Below are positions 7,982 to 16,999 of a DNA stretch of 32,611 nt, in pieces. A program made the position numbers and the translations under genes. Under the pieces are notes generated by a model. It searched no databases. It was not told the DNA's origin and saw only the letters and a list, made by a program, of their open reading frames with translations. The first letter of the stretch is position 1, and each line of letters starts with the position of its first letter. The DNA comes from an uncultured Actinomycetes bacterium (GTDB taxonomy: Bacteria; Actinomycetota; Actinomycetes; Nanopelagicales; Nanopelagicaceae): positions 1 through 32,611 of the forward strand of contig CAJAEK010000123.1 in the NCBI GenBank assembly GCA_903938735.1. Reading direction: 5' to 3'.

Positions 7982-8857
7982 ATGGCCACTACTAAATCCA
8001 CGCTGCCCCGTCTTGGCGCTCATACGCCCACATCTGGCGGCATGGCCAAGCGATCCATTGCCTACGCGCAAGAAATTGGTGCGGAAGCTATTCAAGTCTT
8101 TGCATCGAATCCTCGCGGCTGGGCAATGCCTGAAGCCAACCCCGAGGCAGATAAAGCATTTCGCGATAAAGCGCTTGAGCTCGATATCGAAACCTATGTT
8201 CATGCGCCCTTCTTAATCAATCTAGGTTCTCCTACGCCCAGCACCTATGAAAATTCGGTTGCATCGACCGCGTACTCTCTCAAGCGCGGTAGAGAAATTG
8301 GTAGTCAGGGCGTTGTCATTCACACTGGCTCTGCGGTCGATGAAAATCACGTTGATAAAGCGTGGAAACAAATCAATAAGGGCATGATGCCCGTCCTTAA
8401 GAAACTGACCGACGAAGACCCATGGCTATTGCTCGAGCCAACCGCAGGTCAAGGCCAATCACTAGTGAAAAAGTTAGACGACTTAACTAAATATTTCGAC
8501 GCGTTGGAGTGGCACCCCAAAGTTGGTGTCTGTCTCGACACCTGCCACGTCTTCGCCGCTGGTCATGACATCGCCAAAAAGGGTGGGATGACCGAGACGC
8601 TCGATCTGCTCGTAAGCTTGGTCGGTATTGAGCGCATCCAGTTGATTCATGCCAATGATTCGATGGATGTCTGTGGCGCTCTCAAGGATCGCCATCAAAA
8701 CCTTGGTGATGGCGAAATCGGGATCAAGCCATTCGAAGAGCTACTCGCCCACCCGGCCGTTAAAACCGCTCCCCTCATCCTCGAAACGCCAGGTATGGAA
8801 CCGGAGCACGGCAAAGAAGTGGCACTGCTCAAGAAAATGCGTAGCAAGATTAAGTGA
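7982..8857 (+). CDS. nfo: Endonuclease IV (apurinic/apyrimidinic endonuclease)
   Basis: This 291-residue protein of the AP endonuclease 2 family has a TIM-barrel fold. Family motifs run in order: LGAHTPTSGG near the N terminus, IQVFASNPRGW, VIHTGS, LLLEPTAGQG, VGVCLDTCHVFAAGHD, LIHANDS, and ILETPGMEP near the end. The histidine, aspartate and glutamate residues of these motifs hold the three zinc ions. It cleaves the DNA backbone at abasic sites during base excision repair. It starts 9 bases after the kinase stop and overlaps the next gene by 4 bases (GTGA), so it belongs to the same transcription unit. Confidence 0.95.
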   Translation: MATTKSTLPRLGAHTPTSGGMAKRSIAYAQEIGAEAIQVFASNPRGWAMPEANPEADKAFRDKALELDIETYVHAPFLINLGSPTPSTYENSVASTAYSLKRGREIGSQGVVIHTGSAVDENHVDKAWKQINKGMMPVLKKLTDEDPWLLLEPTAGQGQSLVKKLDDLTKYFDALEWHPKVGVCLDTCHVFAAGHDIAKKGGMTETLDLLVSLVGIERIQLIHANDSMDVCGALKDRHQNLGDGEIGIKPFEELLAHPAVKTAPLILETPGMEPEHGKEVALLKKMRSKIK

Positions 8858-9735
8858 GAGTTGCTCGAAAAGAAGTAATTTTTGCGGCGCTGCTTCTTGG
8901 CGTTGCTGCAATCTGGGGTGGCGCCTTCGTCGTCATGAAAGACACCTTGCGCCGCTTGGATGTGAATTCCTTCTTAGCGTGGCGTTTCATTATTGCCACG
9001 GCGATCCTGATCGCGATTCGCCCCGCCGCCCTGAAGTTGATTGACAAGAAATTCCTTCTCAAAGGTGCGCTGATCGGATCATTCCTTGGTGCTGGTTTTA
9101 TTCTGCAATCTTTTGGTTTAACAATGACATCGGTGGCAAAGACTGGATTCATTACCGGTCTCTATGTCGTTTTCACGCCGTTACTTGGCGCAGTGATTCT
9201 GCGGCAACGAACCCACATCTGGCAATGGATATCGGTAGCGATTGCCACAGTGGGCTTGGCGCTACTGTCTTACAACGGCGTGAATATTTCGACCGGTGAT
9301 TTCCTGGTCTTTCTTTCCGCTCTGGCTTTCGCCTCCCATATCTCCGCACTAGGGCAATGGAGTTCAGCGATGGATGTCTATGCCCTAACGATTGTCCAAC
9401 TGGGAACCTGCGCCGTCATCACGACAATTGCAAGCCTGAAGAGTGGTTTTCATATGCCGCCCGACCGTGGCGTCTGGTGGGCAATTATTTATACCGCCGT
9501 CTTCGCCACAGCAATCGCATTCATCTTTCAAACGTGGGCACAATCGTTCATGCCCGCTACGACCGTCGCAGTAGTCCTGACCATGGAGGTCGTATTCGCC
9601 GCCTGGTTTGGCGTTTGGTTCGGACACGAGACGATGACAGCGAAGATTCTCTTCGGGGGCTTGCTCGTCGTGACCGCCATGTATTTAATTATCCTGACCG
9701 AGAACATCAAGCCGAAGGCGGTAGAGACTGCATGA
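8854..9735 (+). CDS. EamA/DMT-family transporter
   Basis: This 293-residue protein has about ten hydrophobic helices arranged as two EamA repeats. The first begins [20 protein letters not shown], and the second includes [20 protein letters not shown]. Members of the drug/metabolite transporter superfamily usually export amino acids, nucleobases or other small metabolites. The start is the GTG at 8854, which overlaps the nfo stop in a GTGA junction. Its own stop overlaps the ATG of the threonine aldolase (ATGA at 9732). The tight coupling to an amino-acid lyase hints at an amino-acid-related substrate, but specificity cannot be read from the sequence. Confidence 0.85.
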   Translation: MRVARKEVIFAALLLGVAAIWGGAFVVMKDTLRRLDVNSFLAWRFIIATAILIAIRPAALKLIDKKFLLKGALIGSFLGAGFILQSFGLTMTSVAKTGFITGLYVVFTPLLGAVILRQRTHIWQWISVAIATVGLALLSYNGVNISTGDFLVFLSALAFASHISALGQWSSAMDVYALTIVQLGTCAVITTIASLKSGFHMPPDRGVWWAIIYTAVFATAIAFIFQTWAQSFMPATTVAVVLTMEVVFAAWFGVWFGHETMTAKILFGGLLVVTAMYLIILTENIKPKAVETA

Positions 9736-10775
9736 TTGATTTACGTTCTGATACCGTCACTAAACCCAGCCAAGCGATGCGCGAAGCAATGTTCGCTGCT
9801 CCAGTCGGCGATGATGTGTATGGCGATGATGCGACTGCAAATTCATTAGAAGAGAGTGTCGCGCATTTGCTGGGCAAGGAAGCTGGCTTATTCACGCCTT
9901 CTGGTTCACTTGCCAATCAGCTGGCGATTCGAATGTTGGTCAAGCCCGGCGAGGAACTTCTTTCGGAAACTCATTCGCATATTGTCCGAGCCGAACTCGG
10001 TGCAGCCGCGGTCTTTAGTGGAATCACCACCCGCACGTGGTTAGCAGATCGCGGCATACTTAAAGCAAGCGATGTGCTGGAAATCGCTCGGCCAGATTCC
10101 GGTCCGTACCTGGTTTCAACCACCGCGATTGCCGTGGAAAACACTCATAATTTTGGTGGCGGATCCATCCAGCCGCTGAACGAGATTGCAGAATTGCGAC
10201 GAGAATCTCAAGCGCTCGGTATCGCCATGCATTTGGATGGCGCTCGGTTGTGGAACGCTCACGTGGCGACCGGAATCGCTTTAAAAGATTATGCCCAACA
10301 TTTTGACACTGTTTCGGTCTGTCTCTCCAAGGGTTTGGGTGCTCCAGTCGGCTCGGTCATGGTGGGTTCGAAGGAACTCGTGGCGACTGCACGCCAATGG
10401 CGTAAACGTTACGGCGCTGGCATGCGCCAGATTGGAATGCTGGCGGCGGCCGGTCATTTCGCGCTGGATAACAACATTGCTCGGCTATCCGAGGATCATC
10501 GACGTGCGCAATTAATTGCCACGGCAGCGCATTCAATCTCGCCAACATTTGTCGATCCAACAACCGTTGATACCAATATCGTCGCGTTAGATTTACGAGC
10601 GATAAAGGCGACAGCTAGCGAAGTAAATGCTTCGTTAAAGGCAGAAGGAATTCTTGCAAGTGCTTTGGGACCTAAATTCCTACGCCTCGTCACGCATCTA
10701 GATGTTAACGATGGTGATATTGAGGCTACTTGCGTGGCGCTTAAGAAAGTTCTAAGCAACGCCCTCGTGGCGTAG
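9732..10775 (+). CDS. ltaE: Low-specificity L-threonine aldolase
   Basis: This 347-residue fold-type I PLP enzyme opens with the family signature [19 protein letters not shown]. It then has VGDDVYGDD, the [10 protein letters not shown] segment and the PLP lysine K200 in [14 protein letters not shown]. It splits L-threonine or L-allo-threonine into glycine and acetaldehyde. A longer upstream open frame overlaps the transporter and is not part of the family alignment. The ATG at 9732 overlaps the previous stop as ATGA. The 3' end runs 24 bases into the convergent ogt coding sequence, so both C termini are encoded by the same base pairs. Confidence 0.93.
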   Translation: MIDLRSDTVTKPSQAMREAMFAAPVGDDVYGDDATANSLEESVAHLLGKEAGLFTPSGSLANQLAIRMLVKPGEELLSETHSHIVRAELGAAAVFSGITTRTWLADRGILKASDVLEIARPDSGPYLVSTTAIAVENTHNFGGGSIQPLNEIAELRRESQALGIAMHLDGARLWNAHVATGIALKDYAQHFDTVSVCLSKGLGAPVGSVMVGSKELVATARQWRKRYGAGMRQIGMLAAAGHFALDNNIARLSEDHRRAQLIATAAHSISPTFVDPTTVDTNIVALDLRAIKATASEVNASLKAEGILASALGPKFLRLVTHLDVNDGDIEATCVALKKVLSNALVA

Positions 10776-11243
10776 CAACCAGTCTTTTACTTCAAGTCCA
10801 TAACCGTAATTTCCGAGTGCTCCACCGGTCTTGACGACTCGATGGCACGGGATGATCGGTGCAATTAAATTACGAGCACATGCACTACCGGCGGCACGTA
10901 CGGCGTCGGGTGATCCTGCTCGCTTTGCCAGATCGGCATACGACCAGACCTTGCCAGCTGGAATTTTGCGCATCGCTTTCCAGGCGGCCTGTGAAAATGC
11001 TGCGCCGGGTTGACGAGTCTGAATCGAATTAAAGGCGCTCAAATCACCATCAAAATAATCGCTCACCAGATCGCTGATGATGGGTATCGACTTTACGCGC
11101 GAGTGTTGTTGCGACGAGTCGGTCGGATCCATGCGCTCTAACAAATCATCAAAACTGCGAAAGCCGGCGCCGAGCAACACATGCTCGTTGCTAATGAGAT
11201 AGAGGGTCCCGACCGGAGTTTTGGTCGATGTCAGCGAGAGCAT
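10752..11243 (-). CDS. ogt: Methylated-DNA-protein-cysteine methyltransferase
   Basis: This 163-residue O6-alkylguanine-DNA alkyltransferase has the acceptor cysteine C133 in IIPCHRVV. It is preceded by the helix-turn-helix segment (VWSYADLAKRAGSPDAVRAA) and followed by [18 protein letters not shown]. It transfers the alkyl group from damaged guanine to its own cysteine and is consumed in the process. No AraC-type Ada domain is present, so it is the Ogt/MGMT type. The start is supported by TACACT exactly 6 bases upstream of the ATG. It follows aroG on the same strand after 38 bases, and its last 24 bases overlap the convergent threonine aldolase. Confidence 0.94.
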   Translation of the reverse strand: MLSLTSTKTPVGTLYLISNEHVLLGAGFRSFDDLLERMDPTDSSQQHSRVKSIPIISDLVSDYFDGDLSAFNSIQTRQPGAAFSQAAWKAMRKIPAGKVWSYADLAKRAGSPDAVRAAGSACARNLIAPIIPCHRVVKTGGALGNYGYGLEVKDWLLRHEGVA

Positions 11244-11249
11244 TTCTCA

Positions 11250-11255
11250 AGTGTA
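11250..11255 (-). promoter_or_regulatory. -10 box of a leaderless ogt promoter
   Basis: On the minus strand TACACT is followed by 6 bases (TGAGAA) and the ogt ATG. This would let ogt be transcribed independently of aroG. Confidence 0.55.
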
Positions 11256-11281
11256 GGTCAGATTATTTAGCGGCGAAAGGT

Positions 11282-12625
11282 CTAGCGATCCCGCAACATC
11301 TCGGCTACCAAGAAGGCCAGCTCGAGTGATTGGGAGTGATTTAACCGTGGATCACAAGCGGTCTCGTATCGAGTCGCAAGGTCCTCGTGTGAAATCTGTT
11401 CGCCACCGCCTACGCACTCGGTCACATCATCACCAGTCAGTTCGATATGAATTCCGCCTGGGTGCGTGCCCTGTGCTTTATGGACCTCGAAGAAACCACG
11501 GACTTCATCGGTGACATCTTCAAATTTACGAGTCTTGTAACCGCTCGGAGCTTCATACGTATTTCCGTGCATAGGATCGCAGACCCAGAGAACTTTGGCG
11601 CCCGACTCAGTGATTGCCTTGACCAACGGCGGCAACTTCTCACGAATCAAGCCCGCGCCCATACGAGTAATCAAGGTCAAGCGGCCAGGCTCGTTAGTTG
11701 GGTTGAGCTTGGCAATCATCGCTAGCGCATCTTCTGGTGTTGTCTTTGGTCCCAGCTTGATGCCAATTGGGTTTTGAATCTTCGCTGCAAAGTCCATGTG
11801 TGCGCCGTCGAGTTGGCGAGTGCGCTCGCCAATCCAGACAAAGTGTGCGGAGACGTCGTATGGCAGATCAGTTCGAGAATCGATTCGAGTCAGCGCCTTC
11901 TCGTATTCAAGAATGAGCGCCTCGTGGCTCGAGTAAAAATCTACGGTCTTGAAGGCTTCGGGGTCCACACCGGCAGAAGCCATGAAATCCAAAGCGCGAC
12001 CGAGCTCGGTAGCCATCTGCTCATATCGAGCACCGAAACGTGGATCGCTGACAAAGCCCTTGTTCCATTCGTGCACCTGGCGAAGATCAGCAAAGCCGCC
12101 TTGCGTAAAGGCACGAACCAGATTGAGTGTGGCTGATGATGTGTTGTACACCTGCACGAGTCGCTGCGGATCTGGTCGGCGAGCTTCTTCAGTAAATTCA
12201 ATATCGTTAACAGCGTCGCCGCGATATGCAGGAAGCGTGACATCACCACGGGTCTCATCATTGTTGCTTCGTGGCTTAGCAAATTGTCCAGCCATGCGTC
12301 CGACCTTGATGACCGGCAAGCTAGCGAAATACTGCAAAACCGCAGCCATCTGCAAAATTGTTTTGATGCGATTACGAATCGAGTCGGCGGTAGCGGCGGC
12401 AAAAGTTTCGGCGCAATCTCCACCTTGAAGCCAAAACGCTTTTCCTTCGGCGGCTTCAGCGATACGAGCCTTGAGGTTGTCACATTCGCCGGCGAAGACC
12501 AGCGGTGGCAACTTCTTGAGTGTTTCAACAGCAGCGCGGACTTCAGCGCCATCTGGACCGCCGGGCCATTGTGGCTGTTGAGCAGCCACAAGACCTGGCG
12601 TGAAGAGTGAATCTAAATTAGCCAA
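11282..12625 (-). CDS. aroG: Class II 3-deoxy-D-arabino-heptulosonate-7-phosphate (DAHP) synthase
   Basis: With a TTG start at 12625 this gives 447 residues. That start follows GGAAG by 6 bases and overlaps the end of the phosphofructokinase gene by 8 bases. Longer upstream frames would run far into that gene. Class II signatures are clear: AAQQPQWP near the N terminus, WLQGGDCAETF, VIKVGRMAGQFAKPRS, and RGDVTLPAYRGDAVN. The enzyme condenses phosphoenolpyruvate with erythrose 4-phosphate, the first step of the shikimate pathway. Its coupling to phosphofructokinase puts central carbon and aromatic synthesis in one unit. In mycobacteria the pknL region contains the same AroG type. The exact start is the least certain part; a GTG at the residue before AAQQP is an alternative. 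Confidence 0.92.
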   Translation of the reverse strand: MANLDSLFTPGLVAAQQPQWPGGPDGAEVRAAVETLKKLPPLVFAGECDNLKARIAEAAEGKAFWLQGGDCAETFAAATADSIRNRIKTILQMAAVLQYFASLPVIKVGRMAGQFAKPRSNNDETRGDVTLPAYRGDAVNDIEFTEEARRPDPQRLVQVYNTSSATLNLVRAFTQGGFADLRQVHEWNKGFVSDPRFGARYEQMATELGRALDFMASAGVDPEAFKTVDFYSSHEALILEYEKALTRIDSRTDLPYDVSAHFVWIGERTRQLDGAHMDFAAKIQNPIGIKLGPKTTPEDALAMIAKLNPTNEPGRLTLITRMGAGLIREKLPPLVKAITESGAKVLWVCDPMHGNTYEAPSGYKTRKFEDVTDEVRGFFEVHKAQGTHPGGIHIELTGDDVTECVGGGEQISHEDLATRYETACDPRLNHSQSLELAFLVAEMLRDR

Positions 12626-13643
12626 AGAAAACTTCCGCTTCAGCGTAGAGCTCTGGGCGAACGAGCTTGAGCTCGGTTGTAGCGGATGCCAATGGAACAC
12701 GGGCGATGGTGGTTCCGTGGAGCGCAACCATCTTTCCAAAATCGCCTTCATGGATTGCGGTGATTGCGTTTACGCCAAAGCGAGTAGATAGAACCCGGTC
12801 AAATGCGGTTGGTGAACCACCGCGTTGAATATGTCCGAGTACGACCGTGCGAGTCTCCTTGCCGGTCTTCTCTTCGATCTGTTGTGACAGCCACTCGCCA
12901 ATTCCTGACAACTTCACATGGCCGAATGAATCAAGGGTTTGATCCTTCACCATCATGTCGCCATCTTGCGGAATAGCGCCTTCAGCAATAACAATGATGG
13001 GCGCAAAGCCATCGGCAAAGCGACTCTCTACCCACTTGGCGACCTTGTCGACCGAGAACTTCACTTCTGGAATCAAAATTGCGGTTGCGCCACCGGCAAT
13101 ACCAGCGTGCAATGCGATCCAGCCAGCGTGACGACCCATAACTTCAACCACGAGCGCGCGGTGATGCGATTCTGCTGTGGTGTGGAGGCGATCAATTGCT
13201 TCCATCGCGATATTGACCGATGTATCAAAGCCAAATGTGTAATCCGTGTTATTCAAATCGTTATCGATGGTCTTAGGAACGCCGACAACCTTGACGCCCA
13301 ATGAATCGAGCTTGGTTGCGACACCCAAGGTATCTTCGCCGCCGATGGCGACAAGTGCATCCACGCCCATCTTTGCCAAATTCTCTTTGATGCGCTCAAC
13401 GCCATTTTCGATTTTGAATGGGTTGGTGCGCGAAGAACCAAGAATTGTTCCACCCTTAGGCAAAATGCCACGAGTGGTCTCCAGGTTCAAAGGCATGGTC
13501 AGGCCCTCGAGTGGACCCTTCCAACCGTCGCGGAATCCGACGAACTCGTAGCCATATTCCTTAACACCCTTGCGAACGACGCCGCGAATAACTCCATTAA
13601 GGCCGGGGCAATCTCCGCCACCAGTAAGGACACCAATACGCAT
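12618..13643 (-). CDS. pfp: 6-phosphofructokinase, probably pyrophosphate-dependent
   Basis: This 341-residue PfkA-superfamily enzyme has the N-terminal GVLTGGGDCPGLNGVIRG, the catalytic TIDNDL motif and MGRHAGWIALHAG. Two phosphoryl-donor positions match E. coli numbering directly. Residue 104 is aspartate (GGEDTLG) where ATP enzymes have glycine, and residue 124 is lysine (PKTIDND). Asp104 plus Lys124 is the known combination of PPi-dependent phosphofructokinases, such as the Amycolatopsis enzyme, while ATP-using actinobacterial forms keep Gly104. A PPi enzyme would catalyse reversible fructose 6-phosphate phosphorylation. The ATG at 13643 follows GGAG and lies behind a clear promoter. The gene overlaps aroG by 8 bases. 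Donor preference is deduced from residues, not measured. Confidence 0.92.
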   Translation of the reverse strand: MRIGVLTGGGDCPGLNGVIRGVVRKGVKEYGYEFVGFRDGWKGPLEGLTMPLNLETTRGILPKGGTILGSSRTNPFKIENGVERIKENLAKMGVDALVAIGGEDTLGVATKLDSLGVKVVGVPKTIDNDLNNTDYTFGFDTSVNIAMEAIDRLHTTAESHHRALVVEVMGRHAGWIALHAGIAGGATAILIPEVKFSVDKVAKWVESRFADGFAPIIVIAEGAIPQDGDMMVKDQTLDSFGHVKLSGIGEWLSQQIEEKTGKETRTVVLGHIQRGGSPTAFDRVLSTRFGVNAITAIHEGDFGKMVALHGTTIARVPLASATTELKLVRPELYAEAEVFFG

Positions 13644-13668
13644 TTCAAACTCCAGATCGGATGAAAAA

Positions 13669-13696
13669 AAGTTAGCCGTCGACAGTGACCTGACAA
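13669..13696 (-). promoter_or_regulatory. Promoter of the phosphofructokinase-aroG unit
   Basis: On the minus strand TTGTCA (13696-13691) and TAACTT (13674-13669) are separated by 16 bases. A leader of roughly 20 bases follows, with GGAG at 13653-13650 before the ATG. Unlike most starts in this window, this one keeps a ribosome-binding site. Confidence 0.6.
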
Positions 13697-13708
13697 GTCT
13701 ACCCTCAG

Positions 13709-13714
13709 TAGGCT
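13709..13714 (+). promoter_or_regulatory. -10 box of a leaderless xylB promoter
   Basis: TAGGCT lies 7 bases before the xylB ATG. A GTGACC sequence at 13685-13690 could serve as the -35 with an 18-base spacer. It would overlap the divergent phosphofructokinase promoter, so the two may compete or be co-regulated. Confidence 0.55.
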
Positions 13715-13721
13715 CTGTGCC

Positions 13722-15155
13722 ATGCCGAATAATTCTGAGCCCAGCACATCCGCACAGACGCTGGTCGCGGGCGTCGATTCATCGACCCAGTCCGTGAAGG
13801 TCGTCATTCGAGATGCCCATACCGGGCGGCTGATTCGCGAAGGTCGTGCCAGCCATCCCGATGGCACCGAAGTGGACCCATCGCACTGGTGGTCGGCGCT
13901 AAACACGGCGATTGAAAGCGCTGGCGGTCTGGCCGATGTTCAGGCGATTTCGGTTGGCGGCCAACAACATGGCATGGTCGCACTAGATTCTGATGGACAG
14001 GTCATTCGCCCAGCGTTGTTATGGAATGACACTCGATCTGCATCAACCGCAAACAATCTCAACAACGAAATCGGTGGATCGCCGGCAATGGCAGAGGCTG
14101 TCGGTTCCTCGCTCGTTGCATCCTTTACTGCGAGCAAAGTCCGCTGGTTAGCTGATAACGAACCTGATAATGCCGCACGTGTAGCAGCAGTCGCACTCCC
14201 CCACGATTGGTTGTCGTGGAAATTATCTGGGTCAACCGATATCAATGATTTATTCACCGACCGGTCAGACGCATCCGGCACCGGGTATTTCGATTCGGTA
14301 AGTTCGAGCTATCGCCGAGATATTTTTGCACGCGCTCTGAAAAGTGATCGCGCGGTTGTGCTTCCGCGAATTGTTGGGCCAAATGAATTCGGCGCAATGA
14401 CATCAGCCGGATTAAAGATTGCCGCTGGTGCCGGTGATAACGCTGCCGCCGCGCTCGGTGTCGGGGCACAACCTGGCGATGTTGTGGTTTCACTCGGTAC
14501 AAGCGGTACCGCCTTTGCAGTTTCAGAAACACCAACACACGAAGGCACGGGAACGGTCGCTGGATTTGCTGATGCCACCGGTCGTTTCTTGCCCTTGGTC
14601 TGCACGCTCAACGCCGCCCGAATCATGGATGCTGCGACTCGAATTCTTGGCGTTGATTTTGATCGGCTCGGCCAATTGGCACTTGCGGCGCAATCGGGCG
14701 CAAACGGTCTAACACTGCTCCCGTATTTCGAAGGCGAGCGAACTCCCAACCACCCGAATGCCACTGGCGTTTTTGCCGGAATGGATTTAGCTAATTCGAA
14801 TCAACAAGATATTGCCCGCGCAATGATTGAGGGCATGCTCTGTGGATTGGCGGATGCGATAGAAGCCCTCGTTGAACTTGGTGTGGATGTTAAGCGAGTT
14901 CTACTTGTTGGCGGAGCCGCGAAAAATCCTGCGGTTGCACCAATTGCATCTGCACTTTTTGGGCGCGAAGTCTTGTTGCCTCCTGCTGGTGAATACGTAG
15001 CGGATGGCGCAGCGAAACAAGCCGCCTGGGCTTTGCTCGGTGGCGCAACCCCGCCGCAATGGAATCTCGGCGAAGTTGAAAAGTTCTCCTCGCCCGCAAC
15101 GCCAGAAGTTTTGGCACGCTATCGTCAATTGCGCGATCGAACCGAAGGTTGGTAA
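13722..15155 (+). CDS. xylB: FGGY-family carbohydrate kinase, xylulokinase-like
   Basis: This 477-residue kinase of the ribokinase-unrelated FGGY family shows the N-terminal [14 protein letters not shown] phosphate-binding strand-turn. It also has [13 protein letters not shown], the LLWNDTRS sugar-site motif, the [12 protein letters not shown] signature, and C-terminal [14 protein letters not shown] and [17 protein letters not shown]. These are characteristic of D-xylulose kinase, which feeds xylulose 5-phosphate into the pentose phosphate pathway. No xylose isomerase or sugar ABC transporter is next to it, so another ketose is possible. It is divergent from phosphofructokinase and followed by an esterase gene after 3 bases. 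The ATG is supported by a -10 box 7 bases upstream. Confidence 0.87.
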   Translation: MPNNSEPSTSAQTLVAGVDSSTQSVKVVIRDAHTGRLIREGRASHPDGTEVDPSHWWSALNTAIESAGGLADVQAISVGGQQHGMVALDSDGQVIRPALLWNDTRSASTANNLNNEIGGSPAMAEAVGSSLVASFTASKVRWLADNEPDNAARVAAVALPHDWLSWKLSGSTDINDLFTDRSDASGTGYFDSVSSSYRRDIFARALKSDRAVVLPRIVGPNEFGAMTSAGLKIAAGAGDNAAAALGVGAQPGDVVVSLGTSGTAFAVSETPTHEGTGTVAGFADATGRFLPLVCTLNAARIMDAATRILGVDFDRLGQLALAAQSGANGLTLLPYFEGERTPNHPNATGVFAGMDLANSNQQDIARAMIEGMLCGLADAIEALVELGVDVKRVLLVGGAAKNPAVAPIASALFGREVLLPPAGEYVADGAAKQAAWALLGGATPPQWNLGEVEKFSSPATPEVLARYRQLRDRTEGW

Positions 15156-15158
15156 GTC

Positions 15159-16088
15159 GTGACTCTTAAATCAGAGATACAGGCATATGTAGATTCCATG
15201 GCTGCATCAGGTTTACCGGCACAATGGGAAGCTCCAGTATCAGTGTTGCGCGCCAACACCGAGGGGCGTCCCACTCTCTCTGGCACACCTGAGAATATTT
15301 TTAACGTGGAACACCGGTTCATTCCTGGCCCAACCGCGGATTTACCGGTGCGAATTTATCGCCCACATGCCAAGACAACTTTGCCGGCGCTTATTTTCTT
15401 TCATGGCGGCGGGTGGGTGCTGAGCAATCTTGGCGTGTATGAACAATCGCTCCGTTCGCTAGCTAACCACGGTCAGTTCGTCGTCATCGCAGTGAATTAT
15501 CAAAAAGCACCCGAGCATCCATTTCCTACTCCATTTGATGATTGTTATGCCACGCTTGAATGGGTTCATAAGAATGCACAAACATTAGGTATTGAGCCGG
15601 CGATGATTGGGGTTGCTGGCGATAGTGCCGGTGGCAATCTCGCAGCGGGTGTTGCAATAAAGGCGCGTGACAACCAGCTACCTCTAGCATTTCAAGGGTT
15701 GATTTACCCATGCATTGAACCAGCGCTGACAACGGAATCTGCCAAAGCAAACGCAGCGGGATTTGGGTTGACTACTCGCGGAATGAAATGGTTCTGGGAG
15801 CAATACCTTCAGAATTCTCGGGATCATAAAAACCCCTATGCCGTGCCATCGACCGCAAAGACGCTAACAGGTGTCGCGCCGGCCATTGTTGTCACAGCTG
15901 AATATGACCCATTGCTGGATGACGGATATGGATACGCCGATATGCTGAAGCGTGATGGCGTTACCACCGTCTACCGTGAGTACGAAGGTCAGATACATGG
16001 CTTTTTCAGTTTGGCGGCGGTGACTAATGCTGCACTGGAACTGCAACACTTCTTGGCCGATGAAATAAACGCCCTACTAGGCAGGTAG
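15159..16088 (+). CDS. Alpha/beta-hydrolase, hormone-sensitive-lipase (HSL) family esterase
   Basis: This 309-residue enzyme has the HSL oxyanion-hole motif H82-GGGW, the nucleophile S156 in GDSAGGN, D250 in EYDPL and H280 in GQIHGFF, so the full triad is present. Such enzymes hydrolyse short-chain carboxylic esters. There is no signal peptide, so it is cytoplasmic. The GTG start at 15159 is only 3 bases after the xylB stop, and an EamA transporter follows 10 bases downstream, so all three are likely co-transcribed. One attractive but untested reading is deacylation of imported plant-derived sugar esters before phosphorylation by the kinase. The natural substrate is unknown. Confidence 0.9.
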   Translation: MTLKSEIQAYVDSMAASGLPAQWEAPVSVLRANTEGRPTLSGTPENIFNVEHRFIPGPTADLPVRIYRPHAKTTLPALIFFHGGGWVLSNLGVYEQSLRSLANHGQFVVIAVNYQKAPEHPFPTPFDDCYATLEWVHKNAQTLGIEPAMIGVAGDSAGGNLAAGVAIKARDNQLPLAFQGLIYPCIEPALTTESAKANAAGFGLTTRGMKWFWEQYLQNSRDHKNPYAVPSTAKTLTGVAPAIVVTAEYDPLLDDGYGYADMLKRDGVTTVYREYEGQIHGFFSLAAVTNAALELQHFLADEINALLGR

Positions 16089-16098
16089 TGTTCGGCAA

Positions 16099-16968
16099 AT
16101 GTCACGACGCAATTGGGTGCTTTTCTTTCTGGTCGGCCTGCTCTGGGGTATTCCGTATCTCTTGATGAAGGTGGCGGTCCGCGAACTCTCACCCGCACTC
16201 ATCGTTTTTGACCGCGTATTTATTGGCTCGCTGGTTTTAATCCCAATAGCTATCAAACGTAAGACGCTTTCTCCAGCTTTCGCACACATGAAATACATTG
16301 CGATCTACGCCGTGGGCGAGATGGTCTTGCCATGGATCTTGATTACATCCGCAGAGAAAAAGGTGAGCTCTGGCCTTGCGGGACTTCTCGTCTCTACCGT
16401 TCCGATTTGGTCAACGATTATGGCTTCGTTCAATGGAGATAAATCGGTCTGGCATCACAAGCGACTCTTTGGTCTGATCCTTGGCTTTGTTGGACTGGTT
16501 TTGGTCGTGGGTATTGAAAGCTTCTCGGGCAATCAAAGTCTGTGGGCGATTGGCATGATTCTCCTTGCCTCGGTTGGCTACGCCGCTTCAACCATCATGG
16601 TCAATGCAAAGATTCCACACGTCGACGGGATAGCCATTAATGGCATTGCCATGGTCATTACTGCAATTGTGTATTTGCCGTTTGCAATCATCAATTGGCC
16701 ATCACGCGTTCCATCGGGCGAGGCAACACTCTCGTTGATCGCGCTTGGTCTCTTCCCAACCGCAATGGCATTTATCTATTTCTTCCAGCTCATGAAATCA
16801 ATCGGACCTGCTCGCAGCTCGCTGGTTACCTATCTCAATACAGCTTTCGCAGTGTTGTTGGGAGTGATTTTGTTACATGAGCCTTTGACAGTTGGAATCA
16901 TGGTGGGCTTGCCGCTAGTCCTTGTCGGTTCCTACTTCGCTAGCCGTAAATCCTCACCAGCGTCTTAA
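16099..16968 (+). CDS. EamA/DMT-family transporter
   Basis: This 289-residue protein has about ten transmembrane helices and two EamA repeats. It starts FFLVGLLWGIPYLLMKVAVR, and the second half includes ALGLFPTAMAFIYFFQLM and TYLNTAFAVLLGVILLHEPL. Direction and substrate are not predictable; most relatives export metabolites. It is the last gene of the xylB-esterase unit and ends 16 bases before the convergent era gene. It is unlike the first EamA gene of this window in detailed sequence and is not an obvious recent duplicate. Confidence 0.85.
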   Translation: MSRRNWVLFFLVGLLWGIPYLLMKVAVRELSPALIVFDRVFIGSLVLIPIAIKRKTLSPAFAHMKYIAIYAVGEMVLPWILITSAEKKVSSGLAGLLVSTVPIWSTIMASFNGDKSVWHHKRLFGLILGFVGLVLVVGIESFSGNQSLWAIGMILLASVGYAASTIMVNAKIPHVDGIAINGIAMVITAIVYLPFAIINWPSRVPSGEATLSLIALGLFPTAMAFIYFFQLMKSIGPARSSLVTYLNTAFAVLLGVILLHEPLTVGIMVGLPLVLVGSYFASRKSSPAS

Positions 16969-16974
16969 ATCTAT

Positions 16975-16999
16975 TTCTCTGATTTTATTTCTCAGAGAA
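16975..16999. terminator. Possible bidirectional hairpin between convergent genes
   Basis: TTCTCTGA (16975-16982) and TCAGAGAA (16992-16999) form an 8-base stem around an A/T-rich loop. It lies between the EamA stop and the last codons of era. The stem is AT-rich and lacks a proper U-tract on either side, so termination is only tentative. Confidence 0.3.

Noticed and set aside
9357-9731. Long N-terminal extension of threonine aldolase
   Set aside because: It lies inside the EamA transporter in another frame, and the family begins at [11 protein letters not shown]. The ATG at 9732 makes an ATGA overlap.
12626-12751. Long N-terminal extension of aroG into phosphofructokinase
   Set aside because: It would overlap the upstream coding sequence by about 130 bases, and the residues do not resemble DAHP synthase. 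TTG at 12625 has a GGAAG before it.
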